From Oscarella lobularis (taxonomy: Eukaryota; Porifera; Homoscleromorpha; Homosclerophorida; Oscarellidae), in the NCBI RefSeq assembly GCF_947507565.1, contig NC_089178.1:310001-374000 (forward strand): 64,000 bases of DNA, written 5' to 3'. Of this stretch, positions 40,151-52,600 are shown in pieces. A model generated the notes under the pieces. That model did not search any database. It saw only the letters and a list, made by a program, of their open reading frames with translations, and was not told the origin of the DNA. Positions within the stretch are counted from its first letter, which is position 1; the number at the start of each line of letters is the position of its first letter. Made by a program: the position numbers and the translations under genes.

Positions 40151-41557
40151 ATGAACGTTGTTACAGTTTGCGTCAGTCTTATCTGTATTCTAGCGTTGCA
40201 CGGGGCTGGAGGTAGGTACTGTGTACGGGGGAAAAGGGGCGGTGTCAAAGTGAAAGTGGTCTCAATTCGTCTCGTTTTTACTTTAGCTGCCTCTCCTTGC
40301 GATTCAAAAGTCTGTCCCCCGTACTCTACATGCAATGCTACAAATGCTACGCACGCCGAATGCAGCAAGTGTCCTTCAGCGTTTAGTGGCTGCAAGTTTG
40401 GTGAATACGTGTGCGGCAGCGACGGAAACAGCTACAACAGCGCGTGTAAACTCAGATCGGAAGCGTGCAAGAAAAATCAAAACATTACTATAGCGAGCCA
40501 GGGAAGGTGCCCAGGTTAGTTAAAAAGATGTGTGTACCATATGAAAACTAATCATTGTGCGCTGTTTCAGACGCGTGTACTGGGGTAAAGTGCGACTTTG
40601 GTGCGACCTGTAAGGTCGTGAGTAACAGCAATTACACGTGTGATTGCGCAAGAGCTTGCTCTTTTCATTACGATCCCGTCTGTGGAAGTGACGGGAAAAC
40701 ATATAGCAATTTGTGCCACCTGCAAACAGGCAGCTGCGAAGCAAAAATGAACCTCACAGTCGCAATACAAGGAGAATGTCCAGGTATTTTAGACACGTCA
40801 TTCTATTTCGTAAAAAAAACAGACTTTGTTTTTTAGATGGATGCGATTATATATCTTGCCCCCCATTTGCCACGTGCATCCCTACAAATGCCACGCACGC
40901 CGAGTGCAAGTGTCCTTCTGCGTTCACTGGCTGCAATTTTGGTGAATACGTATGCGGCAGCGACGGAAACAACTACAACAGCGCGTGTAAACTCAGATCG
41001 GAAGCGTGCAAGAAAAACCAAAGCATTGCTATAGCGAGCCAGGGAAAATGCCTAGGTTAGAAAGATGCGTGTACCATATGAAAACTAATCATTGTGCGCT
41101 GTTTAGACGCGTGTACTGGGGTAAAGTGCGACTTCGGTGCGACCTGTAAGGCCGTGCGCATGGGCAACAGCAATTACACGTGTGACTGCGGAAGAGTCTG
41201 CCCTCAGCACATTGACCCCGTCTGCGGAAGCGACGGGAAAACATATAACAATTTGTGCTATCTGCAGATAGGCAGCTGTGAAGCAAAAATGAACCTCACA
41301 GTCGCAATGAAAGGCAACTGTCCTGGCACGCCTACAGTGGGTACAGTGGCAGGTTCGAATCTCAATTGAAATTCTCTTACGCTTTACCGATCTTTTCTTT
41401 TTTTATTACAGAAAAGTCCGAAAAACCCACCGGAGGTGCGTAAACTAGCTAAGGCGTGAGCGTACCTTTTCTGACGCGTCGTTCTCTAGGCGTTCTCCAA
41501 CTTACGGCGTCCGTTGCACTTCTTGTTGCAATCTTGAGTGCTCTTCTCGTCGCTTAG
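40151..41557 (+). CDS. Secreted or GPI-anchored protein with four Kazal modules (ABAB)
   Basis: ATG 40151 starts a signal peptide (MNVVTVCVSLICILALHGAGG). Four modules, each in its own exon with the same splice phase. Modules 1 and 3 are alike (CPPxxTC, CPSAFxGCxFGEYVCGSDGN), as are 2 and 4 (DACTGVKCDFGATC, MNLTVAxxGxCPG): a duplicated two-module unit. Modules 1/3 have the Kazal core with N-Y-N-S-A-C, modules 2/4 with GKTYxNLC. After a short linker (EKSEKPTGG) a hydrophobic C-terminus (LQLTASVALLVAILSALLVA) suggests a GPI signal. It lies 168 bp downstream of the related seven-module gene and has the same layout, so the two genes are probably tandem paralogues. Confidence 0.87.
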
Positions 41558-41640
41558 ACGTCGTACGCACAAAAAAACAAGAAACCGTTTTCTTCTTATT
41601 CGGGCTTTTTTGGCTGTGCTGTGTGTCCCGTATATGTGCA

Positions 41641-44600
41641 ATGAATCGTGCTCGAAAACCTCCAGCAGGCCGCTACAAATTTTCCAAAGTCGTCGTCAAT
41701 GGCCAGAAGTTTAGCGTTCTCGCCGTGAGCCACGTTCCACCGAGTGGGACTCCTCAAGAGGATCCCGGCCGTGAGTCGCGCACGGGCGACGAAATGATCG
41801 ACGTGCGCAACAACATGATGCCCGACGTCTATCTCTTTCCGAACGCGCCGCATCACGTCGCCCGTTGCACGGGCGGCGACGTCGAATTCTTCATGAAAAA
41901 CCACGCGCACGATCCGAAATTGAAAAATCAAACGTGGCCCACGGGCGAACGCTGTTTCCAGTGTCCCGAGTGCAAGGAATCGGTCACAAACATCCCGTTG
42001 GGCGTCATGGCAATGGAATGGCATCTCAAGTGCATTTCGGTCCCCGATTTTCCGTATCAGAACACCGGAGAGAGAAAAGCGATATTGCCTATATTATTGG
42101 TATCGCGACGCATGCCTAGACTATATCATCCCAAGTGCTATCGTCGATTCGTGAATCGATGCGTGAACGAGTGGGGCGCCGATCCCTCGTGGGACCCGTG
42201 TCCCGCGCACAGCGTCATCTCGTTCGAAGCGTTGCCCGAAGCGGCGGTGCGACCTCTCGTCAAACAGTGGGTCGACGTCAAAAAATCCATATCCGATTAC
42301 GACATCGGACTGAGAAAATATATACAACGCCTGTGGCACATGCCATCGGACGACCTCCCCGTTCTGTCAAATATGCGAAAGACGATTAAGGAAAAAATGC
42401 GTTTGGCTCACTCGAAGGCGGCGGTGGAGCCGGAACCATCGCATAAACACGACGGCAAAGTCGCCGAATTACGTCGACTTGGTGACCAGGAGGCCAAATT
42501 CAAGAATTTTACCAAAGCGTTGAAACACTACAATGAAGCGTTGGAATTGAGCAAAGTCGACGCTCACTTGACGTATCATCGACGTTCGCAGGTGTATCAG
42601 CTCACAAATCGGATGGAGAAGGCGCTGCGTGACGCCGAACTGTGCACAACGGAAAAACCGAATTGGGTGAAGGGATACCAGCGCAAAGGCGAGTGTCTCC
42701 TCGCGATGGGAGGTCGGGAAAAGGAGACGCACGCCGTCATGACGATCGCGTGCGATCTCGATCCGCGAGACGATAAGTCGGCGCGACTTCTCGCGCGCGC
42801 TCTCGATCTCGACAATTTGGATCCGGATTTCTTGACCGATATCATCATGAATAGTCGCTATGCGCTTTTCGACGCCTTTCTCGGTCTCGTCGCCAGTCGA
42901 CTGCGGCACTTTCTGACGCAAGTACCCGGCCAACGAGCGGCGCACGATCGCGACGAATCGCTCGTGATCAACGAGGAGACGGGCGAGCGCGTGCCGACGC
43001 GACTCGCCCATCGGCAACTTCTCTTTGTCATTCATCATGGGAGCAACGTTCGAAAAGCGTTGCGCGCGTCCGAGTGCGAATCCGCGCGCTCTCACGCCGA
43101 GTGGTTTGCGAATTTGTACGATAAATACGTTCCCATGGTGAAACGAATCAACGCGGCGATGACGTCCGAGGAGAGAGAAGCGCGTCGACGCGACGGGCTC
43201 CCGTTGGACATCTTTCGACGAATCACGTCGGTTCCGGCCGTCCATCGCGTCACTCGACGATCCGTCAAGGTGAAGGAGAAGCAGGGAAATCCGAAGAAGC
43301 GAAAGAATAAGCATAAGGGCGTCGAGAAGAACGACGTCGACGACGACGAAGAGGAGAGACGATTGATGCCGCCGGAGGCGGCGAAAACGTACGGCGAATT
43401 CGTTCTGCTCGCCGAAGAGGAGCGACAGAGAAAGGAGAAAGCGTCGATGGAGGCGATAATGGAGGAAGAGAGACGGAAATTTCAGGCTCTTCCGCCCGCT
43501 TTCGAGTCGAATCCAATGAGGCAGTACGGACTGAGCGACGATTACATGGCTCAGCTAAAAAGACATTTGTCTAAAGATAGGGTGGGTAAGGGGCGGTGAA
43601 AGAACAGAGCTTCTTATCTCAATCTATTCCCTCATCTTAGAATCGTCTTCAGAGCGAGATAAAGAATTGGGAGAAGATCGTCGATAAGGATCCCGACGCC
43701 ATGACGACGGAGGAACTTCATAAATATCTGACGCAGCACGGCGTCTGCTTGATGGGAAAAGTTCAACGCGAGTATCTCGTCGAGCAAGTGAAGAAGCTGC
43801 GCGTCTACAGCGACCTGGGCCCCGTGGATCGAATAATGAAAATTCTACCAGAAGTAAAAGACATGAAAACGAAGAAAGAAAAAATTAATCGCGCGATTCT
43901 AACCTTTTAGCTTCAACACGAAGACGGAATCTACGTCGATCCCAACGTCCTCGGCCAATGTCGTCTTCGCCTAAGCAAATTAGGCAAAGAGCATTTATCC
44001 GCGTTATACGGAGAATCGGTCAAAGAAGACGAACCCAACGAAACCGATCTCCGCGATCACATCGACTGTCATCAAGGCTATCTTCCTCCGGACGAATTCG
44101 AGCAAGTCTACTGTTCGTTCGAGCCGAACGCGACGACGCTCGGCGTTCCGTTGGAGATGATCGAACCGATCATGGAGTTGTACAACACGTCGCCGCAGGT
44201 GCCAACAATGTTGAGCGAGCCCTTGCCGCGTCCGTTCAACGCGGAGACGAAGAAGTACACGGTGAGGTTGAAGCGAACGCCGTTGCAATTCTGTCGACGC
44301 AATCAGCTCAAAGCCGTCGAGGAGTGCGTCGAAGAGTTGGAGAATTTGAGCAATTTGGCCGATATGAGAATCTCCGATCTGCCGCACATGAAGGGGCAAT
44401 TGCCCGTTCAATTGCAGGGAGAAAATCCCGTTGAGCTGATCAAGGGTCTCCAAGTGACAATCGATGCGGCGCAGACGATTTTTTGTCAACTGACGACGTA
44501 CGATTCGATGTCGAAAGCCGAACGAGAATCTCTCATCACTTCGATGCAGACGTGCGGATTGGATTCCGATCGCAACGTCATCGATTTGGTGTGTCGAAAT

Positions 44601-44918
44601 CTGTACGTCACTTGCGACATGTCGACGCCGACGACGAAGGTCATCGTCATGTCGGCGACGACGACGACGACGACGACGGACTCGACGACGAGCGTTCTGC
44701 CGCTTCACGAAGTCGATATCGACGTCGAAGTTCATCCTGAGGATGCGGAGGCGGTGGCGGCGGCGATCGCCGGGGCTGTGACGCACAGTTGCGCTTCGTG
44801 CCGGAAGGGCGAGGCGAAGATGAAGTGCGGACGATGCAAGAGCGTCTACTATTGCAATCGCGAGTGCCAGAAGATGGACTACAAGCGGCACAAATTGATT
44901 TGTAAAGCGATTCACTGA
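41641..44918 (+). CDS. TPR and MYND zinc-finger protein, unrecognised
   Basis: First ATG 41641; three exons only (long exon to about 43584, one of about 43640-43910, one to TGA 44916-44918). N-terminal 200 residues carry Cys/His-rich segments (ERCFQCPECKESV, HPKCYRRFVNRCVNE) that may bind zinc. TPR-like repeats lie near residues 270-370 (ELRRLGDQEAKFKNFTKALK, LTYHRRSQVYQLTNRMEKAL, GYQRKGECLLAMGG). A Lys/Arg-rich NLS-like tract is near residue 550 (GNPKKRKNKHKG). The last 40 residues form a MYND finger (CASCRKGEAKMKCGRCKSVY, YCNRECQKMDYKRHKLIC). Probably a nuclear or cytosolic scaffold. I do not recognise an orthologue. Codon use is richer in CG-ending codons and the gene has far fewer introns than its neighbours. 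Confidence 0.82.
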
Positions 44919-44986
44919 GTGATTTTAACGAAGTGGTTTTCTTACTTGTGATTCGTTTTGGCCGAACGAGATTGTTTATTTTTTAT

Positions 44987-47634
44987 TTATGTTGTCGTCT
45001 TCTCTCCACTTGCTTCCATGTCGTCGTCGTCGTCGCTATCGTTGAGCTGGTGCCGTCGTTTTGCGGCGAGTGCGGCCGCCGCAAAGGCCGCCTCGCTCAT
45101 CCACTGACTGCCGTCGGTTTCCGCGTATTTGCACTCGCTTTTCTCCGCTTTTTGAGCTGGCGGATCCAGGGAGACGATCGCCGGTGACGCATCCGTCTTC
45201 AGTCTCCCCTTTTCGACGGCTTTAGCGGCCAGCACGCTTTTCAACTCTCGAATCATTCCCAAAGATTCTTCCGCGCGTCTCTGCCTTTCTTCCTACGCGA
45301 GAAACTACAACCCGAGCAACTAAAACTGCCTTTCCCACCAATTGCACTCGTCTTTGAGCCCCTGTAATACGTTCCCTGTCGTCACTCGAATCTGCAATGC
45401 CTTCGTAGACCTGAAAGGAAAAGCAACGTTTTTTCTATTATTTCATTAATTATTAATTAACCTTTTCTTCCTCTTCGTCTGAATCTCTACTATCAGACTC
45501 TCGAAAACAGACTTCTAGATAAATCTTTTATACTCTAGTCATCATAAGACCAACAAGCGCAAACCCTTCAGTTGATGAGTTGTGCCCGTGTCTTCCTGCT
45601 GAGAATCTTCTCCTAAATAAACTCGCAATGAATGCATCTTGTTTGAGAAGATCTTTACTTTCGGCGAGTTGTGGTGAAGCCGGCTGCAGCGCGTGTTGCA
45701 AGTCAGCGCACGAAGAGACGCACAAGTCAACGTCCGCTTCTATCCACTTCGCCAAAGCTACGGAACAAAATAAAACACAGTTCGTTATATCAACGCAGTG
45801 AACCTCCAACGCGTTCGTCATCTTCTTTAGACTCGGCTAATTCCGCAGCAAGCTGACGAACTCTGCAGTAGGAAAACTCGAATCAGGATTCCTTTGTGGA
45901 TGTCTTCACTAACCGAAGTAGAGTGGACTGCAGTCGCAGTTCAAGAGCGTGACACGCTTTCACTCTTTCGGATCCTCCAACAGAACAAATTTGAGACGAC
46001 GCTTCTTTTTCTTTTTACCAAAGAAATCGATGATCGAGGAGAAATGCTCATAATAAGTACGCCTTCTATTTTGGGGTATATTATAGTTATAATAAAGAGG
46101 CTGCCCCACTAGCTGTCAAATGTTGTGCGCTGAGGAAAGCTCTCGCTCGGTATTTTACCTTGTAGGGAGACTTTTTGCGTTCGAAAAGCGGCGCTTAGTT
46201 CGTCTTCTCGTCTCTTCGCGTGAAGAATGAGATTCTGGAGTAGGTCGCGAGTGCACTGAGTCGCCACGTGAAATCGTCGTCTCCTTTCCACTCCGCTAAG
46301 TTCATCTAGACGTAAAGTGATTGGTGAAAATGACAGAGCCAGTCGACGCAACAACTCCGATATTTGACGCTTAGTCAAAGAGTAGACATCCTGAAAAAGA
46401 AAGAAAATCGATTTTCAGAACAATTTCTCAAGAACAAACGAGTCCTACTCTCAAATCCGAGACAGCCAAGTCCGTACTATCAACACTCAGTCCAATTTCG
46501 TCAAGAGAAAGAAAGGCCAAATAGTGATCCGAATGATCAAGATACACGCCAAGAGACAGCCTAGAATTTTTCCCCAAAAATCAATATCTCTCATCGTGCT
46601 CTACACCTACCTTTTTACGAGCTGAATCGTCGCCTCTCTACCAGCACAAAGAATCTCTCGACTAGATTCGTACATTAGCTGCCTCAAGGCGAGACAACGA
46701 TCCGCTGGCGCGTTGCCAGGATTGGGCTGTAGCCAATGAGAAGAGCTAAAGTCCGAATCTCGTCATTCCTTGCAAAGAGCCGCGAGTCAATCTTTTCCTC
46801 TTACCCCCTGTAACCTTTGGCAATAACGTCCAAGTCTCGAAGAAGCTGAAGGCTCTTCGAGTAAGCTTTCAAGTAGAACCCCGTTGCATTGGAAAAGTCT
46901 TCTAGCAATGAAATGCTGCTTTCGACTTGCGTAGTCCAGGACTGAAGAAGAAGAACGTTATAGATTTTTAATTTTTACTTCATACCATTTTACCTTTATT
47001 ATAGCACGCCGTGCAACGTAGACAAGCATCAAACAGAGAGAAAATCCGCAGAGAACGAGACCCCTCTTCTCAAACGGCATTATAGCTATTGCAATTCCTA
47101 ATAAAACAAGTGCAGTGCTTTGCACTTTTCCAATGAAGAACGACGACTGGAGGTCAGTTGTTGAAATGTTTGTTTTGGAAGCGTTCGGATCAATAGATTC
47201 AATAATGGCTACGTCATCTTTCTCCACTAAAGGAGAAGATAGGACAATTTTCTGGAGCCGCCTTAAATTCTTCTTTGTCTAAATGACGAATTTTTTAGTT
47301 TCAAAAATTCGCTCTTTTGCTCTCTTACCGGATGATTAGGAAGAAAAATATTATGGAAATATTCCACAAGGTTCCAGTTTGACTTTTCCAGTGTTAGCAC
47401 GTCACTTTTGGCTGTTGCTTCTACGGGTTTTTCTGCAGCTGTAGGATGAGCGTCAAATAGATCCAAAAGATTCGAGTTTTCTGCGTCAGATTAATTAATT
47501 AAAGGTGAGGCTCCAAGCAAGTCGTCACCTTTTAGATGTTGATAAAGTGGAGAATTCTGGTTAAAATCAATTTAGAGATGATTTAGCTTGGCTCTTTGCG
47601 GTAAAACCTCGAATATCACGTCCTCGTCTTCCAT
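44987..47634 (-). CDS. VEZT: Vezatin
   Basis: Adherens-junction and ciliary-base membrane protein linking cadherin complexes to myosin VIIA in vertebrates. ATG 47634-47632 (MEDEDVIFE), then NSPLYQHLKGDDLL, the vezatin N-terminal signature. Paired hydrophobic segments follow (VQSTALVLLGIAIAIMPF and GLVLCGFSLCLMLVYVARRA), the two vezatin TM helices. Middle helical parts: LRQLMYESSREILCAGREAT, ISELLRRLALSF, ALAKWIEADVDLCVSSC. The C-terminal ERQRRAEESLGMIRELKSVL segment resembles the vezatin LQELKSVLGFK motif. It ends in an acidic tail (NDSDDDDDMEASGEK), stop 44987-44989. Exons are short; several middle joins are not individually verified. Tail-to-tail with the TPR-MYND gene, 68 bp apart. Confidence 0.85.
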
Positions 47635-47739
47635 TTGGCAACACAGCCGCTTAGCGCACGTTAAAGCAATGGAAAACGACGACTTTCAGCCTGTTGCAAC
47701 AAAAGAGCGGGTTTGCGAAAAAGATGTCTGAATGTATGA
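47635..47739. promoter_or_regulatory. Divergent promoter VEZT/CDC123
   Basis: 105 bp between divergent ATGs; no distinct motif seen. Confidence 0.4.
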
Positions 47740-49332
47740 ATGATATGCGACGTTTTGAAGGTTATTCAATGTATGACATCGCAATGGTACAGCCAATTCG
47801 CGCCAGTGACAATCAAAACGTAGCGCGAACTACTATCTTTATTTTCACTGCACTCTGGACTTCTTACGTAGTGAATTCGTCTCGCTGAAACCCGATTTTG
47901 TCCACTACCTCAACGAGGACGGAATTGTTCTTCCACAAAGGCAACGCATGCGTCAACCAACTGATTAATCAAAGGATTAATTAATTAATTAATTATCTAA
48001 CAGTCTGCAAATGCCTGCTGCATATGGCCTTGACGACGTAGAAAATGCTCTGTCAGATTGGTCATCAGATGATGATGACGACAATAAAGAAGACGCCAAG
48101 GCAGGGACTAACCTCTCTCACTTACTCATGCAATCTCTCTCTCTCTGTGTGTACTTACTGTACGCAGGTTCATCAGCCAAATTTTTCTGAATTGAATCAT
48201 GAGATACAGAGCGTTATTGATCGACTTGACGGCGCCGTGTTTCCCAAACTCAATTGGAGTTCCCCATCTGTATGCTTGCTTTTATAAGCAATGCACGGGG
48301 TAATTATTCTAAAGGTGACGTCTTTCTCAAGGACGCCAAGTGGATTAGCCACACTGGCACGATGAAGTGCACGACCGTCAGCGATGTGTATCTCCTTCTA
48401 AAGAGCTCTAACAGGACGTCTCACGACTTGAACGAAGCGTACGTAAAGTTGACCTGTGTCGCTTTTATGCAAGAATTCTCTCCTCTCCTCTCACAGATTC
48501 GTCAAGTGTAGTGACTACGACGGAAGCAATGAGCCTCCTGGCGGATTTCAGGTAAAACAACAATCCAAACTATTTTTACCCCTTTGAATCCTCGCTGAAC
48601 TCAGTTGGTGCTAAGGCAATGGGAGGATCTTCTTCCAGGCATGGAATTCAGGTGCTTTGTTCAGGAAAACAAGCTCCTAGGTATTCAGCCTTAAAAGCGG
48701 AGAGAAGTCGTTACTAAATCAAAGCTTTATCTAGCTGTTTGTCAGAGGGATTATACGACCTTTTACGAGTATTTAGACCGAGATCACGAAGCGATTTTGA
48801 AAGAGATAGAGCAGTTTTTTAAGGACTACATTCAGGGAAGATTTTCTGACGTAAACTGTAAGGACGAAAACGTTTTTTTCCAAGTGGCCGTCTTCATCAT
48901 TGATTGCACCGTCTAGATACATTTGACGTATACAGAAGAAAGAAGGCAAAATGAATACAATTTCACCCGGTATTCGAAAATTGAAATTTTTGTGTAGAAT
49001 CGATTTTGGATCATCGACTTCAATCCTTTTCATTGCGTCACCGAGACACTCCTCTTTACGTGGCAAGAGCTGACCGAATTGGCGCTGGCCGGCGACAGCT
49101 GCGCTGCCTTCCGATTCGTCACAAGCGAAGCGGGCATTCAGCCAAGTAAAGACGCCTACTCTAGATTACCACAAGTAAGGCAGGAAAGTATTACACTCTT
49201 CAACAATAAAAATATGTGTTTTTTTTCTAGGACTTCTTAGACTTTTCTGTGGGATCTGACGTTGATCAAATTGTTGGCCTACTGAAAGAAATCGATGAGA
49301 AGGAACGACTTGAACCGGTCGAAAAATTATAA
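47740..49332 (+). CDS. CDC123: CDC123, eIF2 assembly factor (ATP-grasp fold)
   Basis: Chaperone joining eIF2 alpha and gamma subunits. Start ATG 47740 (in-frame stop just upstream) gives VIQCMTSQWYSQFAPVTIK, parallel to the family N-terminus. Further exons: EFVSLKPDFVHYLNEDGIVL, ALSDWSSDDDDDNKEDAKAG (acidic loop), FPKLNWSSPS, CTTVSDVYLLLKSSNRT, LVLRQWEDLLPGMEFRCFVQ ENKLLAVCQRDYTTFYEYL. Then FDVYRR joins across an intron at about 48935-48995 to FWIIDFNPFHCVTETLLFTW, the metal/ATP-binding IDFNPFG-type motif (here Gly is replaced by His). It ends EKERLEPVEKL, TAA 49330-49332. Family order is complete. Two acidic and two Ser-rich stretches match known disordered loops. Confidence 0.93.
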
Positions 49333-49640
49333 GCGATATTTAAAACCCCGCTAATGGATACTGTTAATCTACAAGAACATGTACAGTATGTCACAAAAAA
49401 AATAACGTGGGAAATTTTCTAAAATTGCTAGCAAAGTATCTGCCGCGGCTGCTGCTGCTACTACGTCGACAACGTTAATCTTACGTATATGTCATATCGG
49501 ATTCTGCGTGGACAAATGATCCAAGTTCGAATCCATTTGCTTTATTCTATACGTATTGCGGTATAAGTGGAATTGTCGCTTACGTAACGGACACTATTAT
49601 TGACAGTGTCCGTTACGTCAATGCTCTACGTGCGACCCGC
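49333..49640. other. Convergent 3' region CDC123/TBK1
   Basis: 308 bp with no ORF. Contains a (GCTGCT)n-like patch near 49448 and a 14-bp perfect inverted repeat (49582-49618). Confidence 0.6.
49582..49618. other. 14-bp perfect hairpin in the TBK1 3' flank
   Basis: ACGTAACGGACACT, 9-nt loop, AGTGTCCGTTACGT. On the minus strand it begins 22 bp past the TBK1 stop, so it should lie in the TBK1 3' UTR. Confidence 0.85.
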
Positions 49641-52600
49641 TTACTTTACACTGAGCTCCTCTTCCAGCGTCTTCAGCTGTTCGTTGGCTTCTATTAGCGT
49701 TTGCTCGTTTTCTCTGTGCACTTGTCCAACCCTAGGTCAGCACAGTCGCGAATCGATATTCAGACAGGTTTTCGCAACTCACATTAACGTGACCTCTGAC
49801 ATATACTTGGAACCTGATTTCATTGTGTTGAGTGAGCGCTGAGCTGGTTGTTCCATGAGAAAACGTATCTTCTCTTTGCGAGAATCTTGCCACTAGTGCA
49901 CCACACATCAAAACGACGATGGTTCAGAAAACGATCGTTTGGGTACTTTGTTTAGCTCTTCATCAAATTGTTTATATTCATTTTCTTCTTTTTTGACGTC
50001 AAAAAGAACTTGTTGCATTATTTCTCTCTGGTGACCAATAGTCCTAGAAATAACGCCGTTTAAATAAAGAAAACTTGGGCAATTCTCTCTGGCACCTGAT
50101 CCACTTGGACAGTTGCTCGTGAAGAGTTTCCCTCGCACTTACGAACTTAAGAACAAAAGCGCGTGCCTTCTTTGTGGTATCGTACAATCGTTTTCTAAAA
50201 AGCACATAACGGTGCTGGGCGAACGCATTCCCTAATCGAACGTTCATTCGTCACTTTTCAAAAATGTGATTGTGCTCATCAAGATAAGAGATGCGACCCT
50301 GCTTGCGCTCCCTGTAAAACATTTCTCGAATTTCCTTCACCACTTTGACGCAGTGCTGCAGCGTCGACAGCCTACGCACAAAGAAATTCAGAAATCCGAG
50401 ACAATAAACTGTTAAAGAGAGAGAAGAACCATGTGTCAAACTCTTTCGTTTTCTCTTGGCAAACTATTTTCCACGACGTGCATAATTGATCCGGACGTTC
50501 TTCGATGCCAAGCATCGTATGTTTGAATCTTTGAGTAATCTAAAAAAACGGAGCTACGTCTCCTAGCAGCAGCCGACTCCGCGGGAAACGCTCACGGTCT
50601 GAGACGTCTTCTTCTGATGATTGCAACAGCTGTCCAGATACCCAAAAGCTCCGCTTACATCTGTTCTCCTCCCAAAATTACACGAATCTTCTGATACTAT
50701 TGCGAAAACTTGCCTTTAGTTTTGGAGCCATCTGCAGAGAAAAGGTTTTCTAACAAAGCCCTTTCAGATTCTTCCCTAAACGCTCAACTGTTAGGCGAAT
50801 CACGCCTAGACGAATTGTTCACCTTTCTAGCAACAATCTGCATTTCGTTTTCACCGGCTCACAGACGGCTTTCGCCTCAGCTATCGTCTTTTCCATAACC
50901 GCCCAGTCGGCACGCAGAGCATTACTAGAGAAATGACGCAGACTGAACGAATGACAGAGCGTCGAAATATCTCAGCTTGCCTTATGGCTTGAAAAGAGGC
51001 AACAATACCGCGACAGTAATTCGAAAGTCGAGACGCGACGCGCCGATGCTGATTACACATAGCCAAGCACGCCTAGACGAAAAACGTTAGAGACGACGTC
51101 GCAATCACGAAATCAATCATTGACTTTCGCCGCTTGATCGTCGCCTACTAAGTCAGCTGCCGCCGCCCGAACGTCAGGAGCTTTTGCTACACAAAGATCG
51201 GTTTATCTCTTTATAGAATATATATTATTTACGTATGTGGCCGGAGAAGAGCTTGTCTTTGGTTATGTGATCTCCGCCAGAGACAATTAAAGGCTTTTCC
51301 TCCTGCATTTCAAGTAGTTTGTACAACGTGCGTCGAATTCTCTTTTCGAATTACTGCGTCGTACCGTCGTTTCGGGTAAATCAGAAACGAGTTTCAGAGG
51401 CTGACTTCGGGTTGGCAATAAGGGATTTCCGTCGAAATAGAACTTTTGATTGGGAGAGTCGATTTTAGTTTGCGAGAATACTTTAGCAGCAAACTCTGAA
51501 AAACTGCAAGCGACAATCTTAGACTCCTCTCCCTCTCTCTCTCTCGTCTCACGTACGTGGCTGATTTGCGAATGTGAACGTGAAAACTCAAAGAGTCGTG
51601 AACGGAAAAAACGACAACGCACTACGAAAAACAATTGCAAATCAAATAACTTCCTCCGACGAAACGGTTACCGTATTAGTTATGATTTCGTCGCAGACGT
51701 CGAAGAGCATTTGAAAGCCTTTCATTTTCTTAGTATCGAGCATTTGCCGAAGGAGAAGCGTGAGGTCATCGCACAAAGCCCTAGAGATGAAGTACACATA
51801 CACAAAACATACACAAACATATACACCTAATTGAAAGCATTAACTGAAATGAAGAGGAGCAGTTTTATTTTCGCGTTTATGTGAGAAGCGAATGCACGAA
51901 AGTACTTTTAGAGTATAAGGGCACCTGCAAAGTTGCGTGGTCGGCGGAAGATGATTGCTGTACTCCACGCTGTCCGGCCTTTCGGTCCTCTGTACACCAG
52001 ATATCGCTTCAGGCGCTTTCTTTGAGACAATTTGATGCCTAGATTCAAAGCAATAAAGCCTTCATCGTCGCTTGAAAGACCCCTATCATCTTCTTCTGAC
52101 TGACATCATTTCCCGATTGTTTCGGCCACCGTGCGCCTGAAAAGGAAGTTTTCCCGTGGCAGTGTGAAAGAGCGTCACTCCAATGCTCCACAAGTCAACC
52201 TAGGAAAAAGAGTACTTAGACGTTCAATTGGAAATCGAGTCAACGTCGTCTCACCGAAGAATCAAACGTTTGCCTGCGTTTTTTTCCGAGCACCGCCTGT
52301 TCGTACATAAAAGGATCCTATTTACAAGACGTTCATACAAAAAGCAAAACAAAAAACCCTCTTCCTATTACCAAATACTCTTCGGTTCCATATATGGACA
52401 TGAACTGCTCCTCTGGACCCAATTCTCTCGCCGCGCCAAAATCGCTTAATTTGTACGTGTACCTACGAAAATGCGTCGTCACGCGTCTTTTCATAATACG
52501 AAATCAAATAAAAACGGCGCACGTTCCGTCGTCCTTTTCGGCTCTCAAAATGTTTCCTGGCTTCAGGTCACGATGTACGACGTCGTGCTCGCGCAAATAC

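Noticed and set aside
41351-41365. GGTTCGAATCTC, resembling a tRNA B box
   Set aside because: No A box or acceptor stem at the right distance; it lies at a Kazal gene exon/intron border.
42469-43314. 281-codon minus-strand open frame
   Set aside because: Exact antisense of the TPR part of the TPR-MYND gene; no domain on its own, and explained by codon bias of the sense strand.
44004-44915. 303-codon minus-strand open frame, Arg/His rich
   Set aside because: Antisense to the last exon of the TPR-MYND gene; composition is typical of shadow frames.
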